From Augochlora pura (Eukaryota; Arthropoda; Insecta; Hymenoptera; Halictidae): a stretch of DNA of 64,000 bases. The first letter of the stretch is position 1; each line of letters starts with the position of its first letter. The stretch covers positions 3,472,001 to 3,536,000 of the forward strand of contig NC_135774.1 in assembly GCF_028453695.1 (NCBI RefSeq), given 5' to 3'. The notes below the pieces were generated by a model. That model did not search any database. It saw only the letters and a program-made list of their open reading frames with translations, and was not told the DNA's origin. Below, one piece after another: positions 1 to 11,469 of this stretch. A program made the translations under genes and the position numbers.

Positions 1-3000
1 GGAAGGGGAAGGAAACGAGAGACTCGTTATTTGTCACGGTAAGCGGCCTTTCTCGCAGTATTATTTCCCGCAAAGTGTTATTAACTGCTCTCATATTTCG
101 CCTCATTCCACCGGCCGCTTGTTTTTCTTTTTTCCCCCCTTTCGTTCTGTCGCTGCTCTCTTTTTGTTTTTAATCGTTAATAGTACCCGTTCGCTTCGGC
201 GCTTAATCGTTGCCGGCCGTACGGATCGGCGGCGGGGAACTCGAGATCGGAGAAGAGCCTAAAACGACGAAAGAACGCGGAAAGGCGAGCAGCTTCCGGC
301 TAGAACGAGTCGCAACTCGCCTTAATCGCGCGTAGAATAGTTTGAAGCCACTAATGGCGTCGAGTGACCGCTACTTCGACTTCCGCTTCGACTCCCGTTT
401 CGGCATCCGCCCCGACTTCCGCTTCGACTTCGACTCGTGATTTTGCAATGGCGCGCGCCTTCGCCGATAGCGTGCCAATGGCGACTGCAACGAGCATCTA
501 CAATTCGACGGATTTCGTTTCGATATTTTTCCGCGTCTTATTCTGTCGCGAATGGCAACAATAGTATTTGCGCGAAAGCGGAAGTCGCGATCGGAGCCGT
601 TTAATGCGCGGAAGGCATGCGCGTTTAAGTGTCGACTCGTCCGATCCGCCGTCGTTCCCATCAGCGGAAAAATGAGGCCGATAAAAAATGCTTCATGACT
701 CATGACCGTTATGCGCCGGTTGTAGGTGGATAAGGGGGTGGTGGTCAACGTAGCGAGCTGAAATCGACATGACCGTTCGGCACAAAATTTATTTATTATT
801 TTTGTCGTGCGATTTTGTATCGTGCCCAACTGCGGTGAAATTAAATTATTATTTTGCTGGTATAAATCATCGGTCCGTGGCGCAGGAGGGGCAAAAGCGA
901 GGGAAGTGACGCAGAGAGGTAGAGACGACCGAGAGAGAGAGCGCGAGCGAGACGGGGAACGGGTTGGGGGGACGGCGGGGCGGGGAACGGCGAGGCTGTC
1001 GATGGTAGAGAGAAAGAACAGGAACGAAGCCGGGGCGAACGGTCGAGCGAGAACGGGAGCGGGAACGGGAGGGAGAGAGGGAGAGAGAGAGAGAGAGAGA
1101 GAGATCGCGAGAGAGAGAACATCCGTTCGCTTTAAATCCCCGCAAATGAATATTTATATTTTCCATTGAATTACTCTTTCGGGGCGGCATAATACGCGTG
1201 AAATTGAAATATATTCGATAAATTATTTTATCGAGTAGCGGCACGACTAATCGGTGCTATATTCCACGGAAAATCCCGATGCCGCTGGCAGAGTGAAATT
1301 TTACAAAGACTCGGCCGCGTTTAATTCTGGTAGACCGGACAAGGATGGCGGTGTCGGGTCGTGCTGGGTCGCGTTGCGAGTCGCTTTGGTGGTCTCGGCG
1401 AGTCGGCTGCAGGATCGCGCGCGTTTCGATGGTTTCTCATTGAAATCCGCAGAAGCGGCGACGGCGGCGACGACGGCGGCGACGACGACGACGACGAGAC
1501 GCGCGACATCCAGACAACGATGACGGCTAGATACGGGGATTCGAGGGATCGTCGACTCGGAAGTTTGAACGATCAGCATAATTGCGGGATCGATCGGGTG
1601 ACGCGGGCACGGCAGCGGGGCGTTGTGTGCCGTTGCATGGCGCGGCGAAAACTTCCCGGAGTCTGCCGCTTGCATAAATCGGCGAAACGATCTTGTTTTT
1701 CCGCTCGCGGTCACCGGCGATGAATCGAACGGCCCGGGGAACGCAGGGAACAATCGCAGCGCCGTTCGATCGACGTTTATACGCGTAAGAATGATTGCAA
1801 TTCGTAACTCCGTGTAAAAGCCCATTTCGCGATTTCGTAATTCGAAATAATTATTGGTGCGCATTGCGACGGCCATTATCGCGGACAAACAGTTTTATAT
1901 CGTAAACAGACGCCATTAACAAAGAAGAATTGTTCGGTGGTTTCGATGTGCTCAGCAACAAAAGCACGGTCAGATTACACGTACCGCCGATGTAACTGTC
2001 GTAATAACGAACTGCGTGGATTAATTTCGCAACAAGCACTGCGGTTCGCAAAATCCACAGTTTAATCTGTAGTCACAGTTGCCGCGGTGAGACAATCGCG
2101 CGCCCCGATTCGCTCGCCGTGCACCGCGCACCGCGCGCCAACCCTTGCCCATCTTTAACCCTTCGTCGCGATCGCTTTCTCCGATCATTCGCGCGCCACC
2201 GAAAATTACCCCGCACCGCCGCCGTCCATCGTCGACATCTTCGGCGATTCGATCTACCTGTCGCGGTCGAACGTGCGCGTATTCTCCGTGCCCGCAGCGA
2301 GCTCGCGTACGCGGTAACGTACTCACGGTCAAATACAATAGTTGCCAGCGGAGAATGTACGCGGAAGCTATCGGTACGCGTAATTAGAGTACATTCGGTC
2401 GTACGTGCGCGAGGAGCTCGGCGAACGAGGGAGAAGAAAGGGGTAATGAAAAGGCGGGGAACGACGGGGGCGGCGCGCGGAGTAAGGTGAGTTAAGCGTT
2501 TAATAAGCTTAATCACGCGACAGATCTGTGAGATACAGCTTGCTTCGGCTAGGTAGCTAGGCGGCTATGTAGGTGCCAGCTCGCTGGCAGCGGGGGTGGT
2601 AGCCAAACGGTGGCGGCAACGACAACCCCCTTCCCCCCGCCTGTGCCCCTCTGTTCCCGATGTTTCTCTCGTATGCGTTCCACCCTCGCCTCGACTCACC
2701 TCCTCTCCCTACTGTACCATCTGCTGTTACTATTTTACCGGCCCGGCGGTTCTACCAATGTACGAGACTCGCAGCACCCGCACAGCCGTTTCACCGCACG
2801 ATCCTCTCCCGATCTTCTCTCGATCCCCTCCGATTTTCCCGATCCTCGCGATTCAGACCAACCGACCCTCTCTCCCACTGGAACCACCAAGACCATCCGG
2901 TCGAGCGTTCTATTAACGGCGAAATTGTTTATTGCAGGCCATAGGCGAGCAACTGATCAGCAGCCGAGCCGGCCCGATACCGCTCTCGTATATTTCCGTT

Positions 3001-3120
3001 GGTCATCGCTCGGCGGTCACACGTGGCTGAGGGACAGGTTTATCGGGATCGCGATGACCATGGGTGGAGGAGCGGGAAGGAAGGTAGAGACAGAGATAGA
3101 GGGATAGAGGGATAGAGAGA
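1..3120. other. GC-rich gene-free stretch
   Basis: No coding region is supported here. Open frames are short, overlap on both strands and are rich in Arg/Ser, as expected for GC-rich DNA. A GA-rich tract runs from about 928 to 1118 and contains a pure (GA)12 at 1081-1104; GAC/GGC triplets lie near 1456-1500. An AT-richer island at about 1830-2075 holds a stem-loop at 1957-2004 (TTACA paired with TGTAA, flanked by CAG/CTG and ACG/CGT). A short perfect palindrome, TGCCAGC-TC-GCTGGCA, is at 2574-2589. It could be intergenic or intronic; nothing in the sequence decides between these. Confidence 0.6.
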
Positions 3121-3174
3121 GAGAGAGTCTTCGCGTACCACGCACTTTAGTTCCGAAACTAGAGATTCGACATC

Positions 3175-3225
3175 ACTATTCGGCTATTCCTCGACTCGCG
3201 GATACCGTGAGTGTAGCCGAATAGT
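3175..3225. other. Stem-loop with perfect 12-bp arms
   Basis: The arms ACTATTCGGCTA (3175-3186) and TAGCCGAATAGT (3214-3225) are exact reverse complements. Inside them ACTCGC (3194-3199) can pair with GTGAGT (3207-3212, one G-U), leaving a 7-nt terminal loop and a 7/1 asymmetric internal loop. The total is 18 pairs in 51 nt. It is shorter than a typical animal pre-miRNA, and the pairing does not continue outward. A second weaker inverted repeat, ACGTAAC/GTTACGT, lies just downstream (3252-3258, 3276-3282). The repeat itself is certain; a role as RNA, cruciform or protein site is not shown. Confidence 0.6.
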
Positions 3226-4718
3226 TTGGCAACATTGATCATTCGGCGATAACGTAACCGGTTCCCTGTAACGACGTTACGTCGAACATAGAATAGAATT
3301 GTGCCGGAATTCCAGTCGAAATTGCCGGCAAAAGCGACAGAGGTTCCTTGAATCGAATGGCTCCGGATCGATTCGTTTCGCGGACCGAAAACGGAGGATT
3401 ATTCGAAGAACGCGGCACCGACGAGCCGGCGAGCGGCACGCTCTAACAAATGTGTCTTTAAAGAGCCTGCCCGATCGAATTAGGCACGAGGGTGCGCGGC
3501 AACCGTCGAAGATTATCGGACGGAGACGTACGCGGTTAACGTCGACCGCGCCGGTGAACGAGGATCGTTCGTCGCGACTGGATTGGACGATTCTTTTCGC
3601 TTCTTCCCGGTTCTTCGTCTCGGTGTCTGTGTTGCGGACAGCGTGGAAGACAGGCCGGAGAACGGCATTAAGGGAAAGGTGGATGCTTCAAAGGTTTTCT
3701 AAAGCTTTCGTTTGGTCGCCGTGCTGGCGGTGCTCTACCGTACGCGCGATTAGACCGTCAACCGTCGGATAATTAAGGAAGACGGTCCGACGAAAATCCC
3801 CTGCTCACGGTTTTCCCTCGGTCTTGCAGCCTCGTCTAGCTCTCTTCTCGGAATATGCATATTTAACGAGTTACAAACGCCGTGAGCGTGGGTGCGGGCG
3901 CGCGGGAACGCTGGTATACGGGCGCGAGCGCGGGCGAGGGTGCGAAAGACGTCCTTCTTCCCTCCACACGGGTCTTCCCCAGAGACGCTCCGCTTAACCG
4001 GAAATTACCCAAGTTTCTCACCGGCTACCGGTACGCGGAGCCACGCCGGAAAGGGAGTCAATCTTTCGCTCGACCTCTCACGGGCAACGTCGGGCCGCCG
4101 CACGTCGCTTCTGGACGCGTGCGATTGAAAACGACCTGTGCGAGAACGCGCGAGAAAATCTGTCGGCTTTCGGACGGCGGCGGCGGGGCGCGGCGGTGCG
4201 TCGGTCGCGAGATAAAAAGCGACTCGCGGTTTCGTAGAATCGATTCGGGGAATCGGAATCCGGTGGCGGCGGATCGACTCTGCCTGACGCGGAGAATCGA
4301 CGAGCGACGCGCGCGTAACCCGTGCATCGCGTCGCCGCGGCGTGGCACCGCGGCATCGCGGGCATCGGCATGGCCTCGTGGAAGGTGGAAGGTGGAAGGT
4401 GGCGAGGGTGGCGAGGGTGGCGGACCACGCTCGCACCGGCCGAGCAACATTGATACGGCCGGATCACAGCTACCGGACCAATGTATTTTACTGCCCCGAG
4501 GCTTAGCGCTATCGAAGCACGCAGTCACCCGCCATCACTCCGTGCACGGGTATGTAGTGACGGTAATAGTCACTATATCATTGGCTCTTGGTAATACCCT
4601 GGCTGCTGGCGGTGCTGCTGATGCTTCCCTTCGCTCTCCCTTCCCTCTCTGTGTCCCTCTCCCACCATGCCTTGCCGCCGCGCGTCCCTTCCCACCTAGT
4701 TACCCTCCGATCGCCACA
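3226..4718. other. GC-rich gene-free stretch
   Basis: A 372-codon frame (3882-5000, plus) opens at GTG and runs through this region into the 7-bp minisatellite. Its composition is Arg/Ser/Gly/Ala-rich, it resembles no family I know, and equally long frames run on the opposite strand, so I do not call a gene. Around 4549-4598 there is a small nested inverted repeat (TAGTGAC 4555-4561 with GTCACTA 4569-4575). Confidence 0.55.
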
Positions 4719-4788
4719 CACGGCTCACGGCTCACAGCTCACGGTTCACGGCTCACGGTTCACGGCTCACGGCTCATGGCTCACGGTT
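4719..4788 (+). repeat. 7-bp minisatellite, 10 units
   Basis: Ten consecutive in-phase units of consensus CACGGCT (variants CACAGCT, CACGGTT, CATGGCT) occupy 4719-4788. Because 7 is not a multiple of 3 the array reads open in several frames, which is why it appears as THGSRLTVHGSRL-like peptide in overlapping frames. It probably arose by replication slippage. A second period-7 array (GACGGCA) is at 12247-12302. Confidence 0.9.
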
Positions 4789-5340
4789 CGCCCTTCACCC
4801 TTCTCCTCCGTTGCCGCGTAATGTTCGAAATGAAAACGAATGTATTTCGGATAGCGGTAAATACCGAAGCCGATTCGGTTGCATCGCGCTTAGCGACCCT
4901 CGCGCGCCTTTGCCCAACTTCTCTTTGTGCCGGATCTATCTCGCGTCCCCTCGTTGATCGCGTACTCGTCGACGAACGAGCACCGATTTTTGCATATTAG
5001 TTGGCTTCGCGTTCGCCAGCCAAGGTTACCGTTGGTCGTCGTCGTCGTCGTCGCTGCGCGCTGCGAATTATCGTCGGCGCGCGAACGACGAGCTCGACGT
5101 TGATCCCTCGGTTGGTCTGGATCTCGATCTTTTCCTCGGCTTCGGCTTCGGCTTTGGATTCCGGGAACCAAGGAGATTGATCCGAGGTAGCATTACTTTT
5201 GGTTAGCCTCCGAGCGACGCGCTGTTAGTCTTCATTCCCCTGCGCCTCCCTCGTAAGTAGCCGCAAACTCCGGCACCTCGCTTGATTGCGTCTAGTTAGA
5301 GCCACGCCAGACTCATCGGTTGCCTGCCTCGCGTCCTCCA

Positions 5341-8300
5341 CCACGATTATTTGTCTTCCGGTTTCGAGAGGCTGAAAAGCTGCGCGACCAGCTCGAACAG
5401 GAGATTATTCTTGTTTCGGTGATCAAGATCGTAGTCGGGCCCGGCTAAGGCGAGTCTCGGTGCTGCGCGCGAAGCCCCCTCTCCCGCCCCCCTCCCCCGC
5501 GGAGGGAGAGCTTCCGGCTTCTTTGCAGAGTAGGGGGCCGTGTGATCGGCGCACCGGCGCGCCGGCGATTTTTTCTTGACAAACACGCGACGCAGAGAGG
5601 TTACAGGGGTCGACGGGGTTAAGGGGGGTTGCGGCGGCCGAGAGGGTCGCGGGGGCCGCAGGGGCTGCAGGGGATGCAGGAGGCGCACAGTCGAGTGCAG
5701 GGTGTGCGAGGAACGCTGCGAAACGCACATCGGAACGTACATGCATACGTATACGTCTGGTCTCGGTGTACGGCACGTGAAATCCGATCGTAATTTTAGC
5801 CGCACCGCGCCTGCCGTACCTGCTAATCCATTCATACGCTCCCGAGTCCTCTTCTCTCTTTTGCTCTTCCATTCTCATTCTCATTCTCGCATTCGCTATC
5901 TAACTCTCCTGCCTCTACTCTTTCCCTCGCCATTGGTGCGGCGATGTACACACCAGGTCGGATATATCGGCCGGTATTTCAGCCGCCATGCGGAGGTAAT
6001 GGATTCAGAAACGCGGCGGACACCGCGCGCCCCGTGTTAATAACAATCCATACTTATTGCCCGCATATTTTACCGATCCCCCGCGCCCTGCCGCTTGCTA
6101 CCGACTATATTACAACATATGGAGAGCATAAACTTTTATGGCTACCCTTCTACCGTCGCCCTTCCTCCTCCACCGCCGCCACCTCCACCATCGCCACACC
6201 ACCACCACCGCCGCCGCCACCTCCTCCGCCTCCTCCACCTCCTCCTCCTCCTCTTTCGCCTCCTCCACCTCCTACGGCTGGAACTCCTTCTCCTCCTCCA
6301 TCGACCACCTTTCGCGTAACCCATCTAACGACCGGCTGCCTGTTTCTATCCTTCCCGCCCTCCCCCAAACCACTGTCCCTTGTCCACTCCGGTGCTTCCG
6401 CCAGTTTTTGCCATCATTCCCCCTGGCGACCCATTCGACCCTACTTTTTCCATTTCCCTTTTTCCCCGACTCGTGTCTACTTTTACTAATTACGAAACCA
6501 AGGAGTGGACACGCCGCGATCGTCGAATCCAATCCCGGACGTACCGAGCGCGCGCGACGACTCTCGACGCTGCAGCAGCACACACACACGCACGCATTTC
6601 CACGACCGTGATCCGCGGCCGCTCTATACGGCTGTCCGATTCGCGCGCGACCATTTTTCCTCCGTCTCTTTTTTTTTTCTCGAAAATTATAAAATGTCCG
6701 CGCTCGCGCCGATCTATCGACGTCGGTTAACGTTATCGGTCGGCGCCGCGACGACAGACGTCGCGAACGCGTACGCGTCGATTCGTTGGACGCGCGCGCG
6801 ACGCTAACATCTTGTCCGCGCGCCGCGAATCGACGCGATCGCTCGCATATTATAATTTACATTCGCGGCTCGGCCGCAAGGACAATTTCGATGCGGACAA
6901 TCGGCGTGCCGACAATACGAAACGTTAAATCATAATTTGGTTAATGTGGAATGTAATGTCGATGTTGGCGGAAGCGTCTCTAGATTCGTGTGCAGGGGCA
7001 GACAATGAGCGAGCGAGAACAAGAGGACAATATCTTGTTCCCTCGTTCGCTCGCATCCAGCTAGCAGTGCCCATGTGTATTCGGTTTAGTCGGCTAACTG
7101 GCACGCTCGCATTCGCGCGCTCGCTCGCACGCCGCCACGTGCGCCAATGTAGTCTATACGAGGGGATTATAAATCGCGGGCCAATGAGTGGCTTCCATTT
7201 GTTATCGCGGGGGCCGCCGGTGTTTCGCGTGGAAGCGCGACGCGGCTCGACGCGACCCTGTGCGACCCTGCGCGACTCGGCACGAACGCGCTCGCTTTTG
7301 GTTCCGATCCGCGCGAACGGCTTTCTTTTCGTCGAAAAACAGGAGGCGCGCGCTTCGCGTCCTCGTGTGACGAGGGTCCTCGCTTCGTCGGACCGAGCGA
7401 ACAGGCGAGCGATCTCTTCCGACCGTGAAATCGCGATCGAACGTCCGATTTTAAATCTCGTAATCGCGACTCCGAACTCCGTGTGGCCGTTGCGAGGGAG
7501 TTGGGGCAACGGAACGGTTTGCGGAACAGTTGCGGAACAGTGCAGGAACGGAAGGTAACGCGCCCGCTCGTATCGTCGTTCCCCTTTAACGTTAGATGTT
7601 GTCTCGGACGAGCTCGAGCGTATAGCCCAGCTAATAATTATAAGTTAGAAACTTGCGAGGGTCGGCGTTTCGTGGGTTAGGAAAGGGGGGCGGGTCGGGT
7701 CGGCTATGATAGCACAGGTTGCGAGGCGAGTGTTGGTCGCGGCACGGCGAGCGGACGCTATCGTGTTACGACGTTGTATTAATCTCCGTGCAGCTAGTAT
7801 CGGCAGACACCGGTCCTCCAGTGGGTTACACCGCTGTTTCGCTTTCCGGCGGCGGAAGGAAATTCGTGCTGCGACTGCTTTTAGGGGGTTCGATGTCAGG
7901 GAGACATTGCGGAACGTGTCGGGACACGTTTTCCGACCGGATCGGAGTCGCGTTCGCATCGTATCAGCCAAACGGGTGGCGGTCGTCTCGCGGAAACAAA
8001 ATGCGCGCGGCTGCGAGTCGAAGTCTGGCACGGCTGTGTTCGCGGCGCGACGGAACGTCGGACGAGGACGGAACACGGAAGAAAGATACGGCCGCGCGGC
8101 TACTCGATTAGATCGACGCGCGGGCCGCGCATAGATTCCGATGGAACGACGCGGCGCGGAGGCAGCAGCTCGCGCGGAGCACTGTACACGCGCTCGCACA
8201 GTGCTTTGAAATCGCGAAACGGTCGAGCCGCGCGCATAGAGTTTCATCTTGGGAGATTACCCGAATCGTGATCAAAGCGAAACGACGAAGAAACGAAGCT

Positions 8301-8460
8301 TGCTAACGACGAGGCGTGCGGGGATTGGGAAAGGGGAGCAGAGAACCGGGGAAAATGGGGAAACGGGGTAACGGGGGAGGCGGACGGAAAAGAGCGCGTC
8401 GGGTTCGGACCGGGGGAGGAGGGGGGGAGTAACAGGGAAAGGCGGAACGCTTCGCGAGAG
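5341..8460. other. GC-rich gene-free stretch with pyrimidine tract
   Basis: No gene is supported. G-rich clusters at about 5607-5675 (runs of four to six G) could form G-quadruplexes. A nearly pure C/T/A tract of CCTCCAC/CCGCCA type fills about 6150-6310 and accounts for the Pro- and Ser-rich or, on the other strand, Gly/Arg-rich frames there. At 7517-7552 about three degenerate copies of an 11-bp unit (GCGGAACAGTT-like) occur. From 6800 to 8460 the DNA is CpG-dense with mutually overlapping Arg-rich frames on both strands, typical of non-coding GC-rich sequence. Confidence 0.55.
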
Positions 8461-8740
8461 TCTCAGTTGCAGCGGCGGTTATTCCGGTTTTTTGATATCG
8501 GCCGGTTTTCGCGGTGGTAGCAGTATCGAGCTAACAATTAATTATTGGCGGCGCTTCAGAGGGCTGCCGGCTGCCGTAGTTAAACATTACGCGTTCCATA
8601 TCTTACTGTGCTATCTAATCCCCACAGGGACTCGAGCGCTACTGCAGTAATCTCGTTTAATTGCTGGCTGTAGACGCGAGAGTCCCGTTCAATTAGTTTT
8701 TCAAATAAACATTAGTTTCCTTAACACGCGGTGCCATAAC
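8461..8740. other. ORF-poor island, candidate conserved non-coding element
   Basis: This block contrasts with its neighbours. It is free of simple repeats, less GC-rich, and has no sizeable frame on either strand. It contains TAATTA-type homeodomain cores (for example AATTAATTATT near 8537-8547, and ATTAG near 8692) and the 60-nt stem-loop at 8627-8686. A CTAAT(8615-8619)-CCCCACAG(to 8627) string resembles a branch site plus 3' splice site, so a non-coding exon start is an alternative. The regulatory or RNA-gene reading is inference from composition only. Confidence 0.3.
8627..8686 (+). ncRNA. Candidate pre-miRNA-like stem-loop
   Basis: Pairs seen: GGGACTC (8627-8633) with GAGTCCC (8680-8686); GCG (8636-8638) with CGC (8675-8677); CTAC (8639-8642) with GTAG (8670-8673); CAGTAAT (8645-8651) with ATTGCTG (8660-8666, one G-U). 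That is 21 pairs in 60 nt with a tandem GA/GA internal loop, one bulged A, a 2/3 internal loop and an 8-nt terminal loop. CTAAT (8615-8619) and ATTAG (8692-8696) can extend the stem beyond a 7/5 internal loop. Size and shape suit an insect microRNA precursor, but I recognise no known mature sequence. The reverse complement folds equally, so the strand is arbitrary. It lies in an ORF-poor island. It could equally be a chance or cruciform-forming repeat. Confidence 0.25.
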
Positions 8741-8791
8741 GTGGCGGAGGATGAGAGAAGGAGGAAGAGGACGAGCGGAGGTGGAGAGCGG

Positions 8792-8828
<37 letters not shown>

Positions 8829-9333
8829 GCGGGGGAAGAGGGGGACGAGGACCAGAACGAGAACGAGAACGCGGGGGGAGGGAGAGGGTATGGGAAACGG
8901 GAACGAAAACGGGAATGAGGAGGAGGAGGAGGAGGGAGTAGAAACAGCCGATAGCGGAAAGAAGATGGAAGCGCCGAAATCGACGGAGAACGACAGAGCG
9001 TCGGCGAAAGGGACAGAGATGTGCGAGAAGGACTGGCGAAGGGGGTTGGCAGGCGACAGAGCGAGAAAGTTAGAGGGTAGCGTAGAAGGTGAAGAAGAAG
9101 AGGAGAATAGTTGGTGCAGTCGGAACGCGGGGTCGGTGGTAGAGGTGATGGGTCTGCGGAGCAGCAAGCTGACGGTGGAGGATGCGCGGGGGCGTTGGTA
9201 CCGGAGTTGGCGGAGGTGGCGGAGGTTGGTGGAGATGGTTAGAGGGTGGAGAAACACTGGTGGAAGAGGAGCGCGCGGTGTCGTGGCCGCGGGGTAAGTA
9301 ATTAACGACACATTTATACGATATCGCCCACGG
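8741..9333. repeat. Purine-rich low-complexity tract
   Basis: The plus strand is G/A-dominated from about 8741 to 9300 and includes the 33-nt G run. Frames through it encode Glu/Gly/Arg repeats on plus and Ser/Pro/Leu on minus, mirroring the simple sequence. A good donor-like GTAAGTAA occurs at about 9294-9301, but no matching coding exon is convincing. Such a tract could adopt triplex or quadruplex structure. Confidence 0.6.
8795..8827 (+). repeat. Mononucleotide run of 33 G
   Basis: Thirty-three consecutive G residues, preceded by GGGA and followed by TGCGGGGG. Uninterrupted G runs this long are rare in eukaryotic DNA and hard to sequence, so the length may be a base-calling or polishing artefact. 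A matching C run of 26 is at 49348-49373. Confidence 0.85.
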
Positions 9334-9463
9334 GTGCGGCGCGGTGCGGTGCGGCACGGCGCGGCGTGGTGTGGCGTGGCGTGGCGTGGCGAGGCGATTC
9401 GAGGCGAAGCGAGGCGAGGCGAGGCGAGGCGAGGCGAGGCGAGGCGAGCCGACCCGAGGCGTT
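9334..9463 (+). repeat. CpG pentanucleotide array, 26 in-phase units
   Basis: From GTGCG at 9334 to GCGTT at 9463 the sequence divides into 26 consecutive 5-mers without one phase slip. The units evolve along the array: GTGCG/GCGCG first, then GCGTG, then about ten GCGAG, then CCGAC/CCGAG. Nearly every unit keeps a CpG at positions 2-3 or 4-5. Related arrays of the same period occur at 11103, 13291, 30579, 37481, 41644 and 60134. Confidence 0.9.
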
Positions 9464-11430
9464 AGGCATGGTATGGTGCTGCGACGAGACTCGGAGCGCC
9501 GCGAAACGGTCGAGAGACACGAAACCGGTGTGCCGAGGAGTGCCGAGGCACCACGCGAAACTAAGCGAACTAGGATCTCGTTCGCGTTCCTAGGAAATGC
9601 ACTGCTAACAGGAAGCTACGCGTTTCGCGATAAATGCATATAACGTAGATCGCTCGACCGATCGGTGACCAATTCGAATCTGGCCCATCGAAAGAGCTTT
9701 CGAGATCGTCGGGGAATCGGATGGAAAAGATGCGCCCGACGAATCTCGCGAGTCAAGATGCTCGCGCGATCGATTCGCGGCCACGAAAAGACGCAAATAC
9801 GTCAAAGACGACGGATCACGGCGCGGCGGATCAAAGCTGACGACGAGTCAGGGGGGAGGATGCGGAGACGGCAAAGAGGGTTTCGACGGGACTTTTGCCT
9901 TTCGACGAATTGGAACGCGTTCGTTGCTCGCGCGGTTGGTTATGGTGATGCGGATTATTCACTAATATGATTTACGACGTATTACCCCGTCGTGCTAGCG
10001 CGCGCGACTCACAATGCGCACATAATGTGAGGCATAATTTATTAATTTTACTAATGGCTCCTGCCCATTATTATTGATTTCGGGCCGCGCCTCGTTCGGA
10101 CGGGCGCTGATTTATCCCGGTCGTTATCGGCCCCATGTTAAATCGTCCGCGAACCAGGAGCCGCGAGAATACAATTCGACGATTCGTGTCCTTTTCCTTT
10201 TCCATTGGCCGTTATTCGAACGCTATAGTCGTCCGTGCTGGCGGATATCGATGGAACAGGCAGCAGGGGATATCCCTTCGTTCGTTTGCAGTCTCGCGCG
10301 TCATTGAAAAGCTGTTGTTTCGTTGCGCGGAAAGTAGAACCCGTTCCACTTTGTCCCCTCCCCGCGCCGCACCGTCGCCCCCCCGTTTTCTAGTCTCGTT
10401 TCGCGTTTCTTTCCTTCTCTCCTACCCGCCTAGCGAACCCACCCGCCGCGGTCCCCGCGCGCACCCTGCCCCCGCCCCTCCGCCGACCCTTTTGCCGGCG
10501 AGCACGAGTGACCGGGAAAATTCAAAGGAAAAAAGGAGGAGCGGGAACATCGCGTCGAGTGCATCGATAACGATCTAGACACCACGTTGCTCGAATGGCC
10601 GCGCCGACACGATATTAAAACATTAAAGTAATATACGAGCTCGCGCAAGAACGAGAGGCCACGGGGTTGACGCGATCCTCTGCTCGCGTAATATCTCGTC
10701 CCCTTCTTCTAATACCCTATTCAACGGATCCGAGCTTAACCGCTCGTTTCCCCGAGCGTTTCCGCGCGATGCCGAGGTCGCGCTCCGTCACTTGTTCCTA
10801 CGGCCAGGACAATCGTTTCGCGCCGGGGTCTCGCCCAAGAAACGAAACGAACAAGCCGTGTGTGCAGGATGTGCGGGATGTGCAGGATCTGCACGCGATC
10901 GGTCGTGGGGGGGAGGGGGGTTGCTTGGTAACTCCCAAGCTTCCGTCGTCGAACAAAGTTGCTCGGTACGTGACAGGTGTCGTTCCACGTCGCGCCGCGC
11001 CGCGTTCTGGAACGCGGACGGACGTTTCGTTTTGTTTCGTTTTGTTTTGTTTCTTTTTCTCTAAATAAAGTCGAAATTAAATGGTCGTCGGGCTAGACGA
11101 CTGACGAGACGAGACGAGACGAGACGAGACGAAGCGGGACGGCGCGGAACAGGTACGTACACGTTAAAGGAGGCATTATATTACTCCCGGCCGATAAACC
11201 TTTGATGATTCCGTTTGAAGTTGGTTTCGAGGAAACGACGGCAGAGGTGGATGCAGGAATACAAGGTCTGGTGCACGGTGTTAGGAGTACTGTCACCCTC
11301 GACTTGGCCGGCAGAGAGAAGGGTGAGCTCTCACAGAGAGATTACACGAACCTCTCGAGTACCGAGCTCCAGCTACGTTAACCGCAAGCCGGACAGCCAT
11401 TATTAGCAGGTACCTTGTGCGCGAACCTCC
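9464..11430. other. Gene-free stretch with AT-richer island
   Basis: No gene is supported. The 9955-10080 part is ORF-poor and AT-richer, with TTTATTAATTTTACTAATGG-type homeodomain cores (about 10038-10057) and a short CTCACA/TGTGAG inverted repeat at about 10010-10033. From 10330 to 10520 it is C-rich. A 9-bp unit GTGCAGGAT is repeated about three times at 10862-10890. A GACGA pentamer array occupies 11103-11132. TTCGTTTTGTTTCGTTTTG-like T-rich sequence precedes it (about 11026-11060). Confidence 0.55.
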
Positions 11431-11437
11431 GGTAAGC

Positions 11438-11469
11438 CGTGCATCGTTGAATAATTAGAATGGTGCACG
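11438..11469. other. 11-bp stem-loop near a splice-donor-like site
   Basis: CGTGCATCGTT (11438-11448) pairs with AATGGTGCACG (11459-11469) over 11 positions including two G-U pairs, with a 10-nt loop GAATAATTAG. GGTA (11431-11434) and TGCC (11475-11478) add four weak pairs beyond an internal loop. The stem begins six bases after a donor-like G|GTAAGC (GT at 11432-11433). A branch-like TCTAAAC and an acceptor-like CTACCAG (AG at 11526-11527) would close a 96-nt intron. Neither flank shows a recognisable coding exon, so the intron reading is speculative. Confidence 0.4.

Noticed and set aside
2154..2180. TTAACCCTTCGTCGCG, resembling a piggyBac-type end
   Set aside because: No matching inverted end followed by TTAA was found nearby.
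3882..5000. 372-codon plus-strand frame, the longest in the window
   Set aside because: It opens at GTG, is Arg/Ser/Gly-rich, runs into a 7-bp minisatellite, has long competing frames on the other strand and matches no family I recognise.
8721..9311. Ser/Pro-rich minus-strand frame across the G run
   Set aside because: Explained by the purine-rich tract; the poly-Pro segment is the 33-nt G run.
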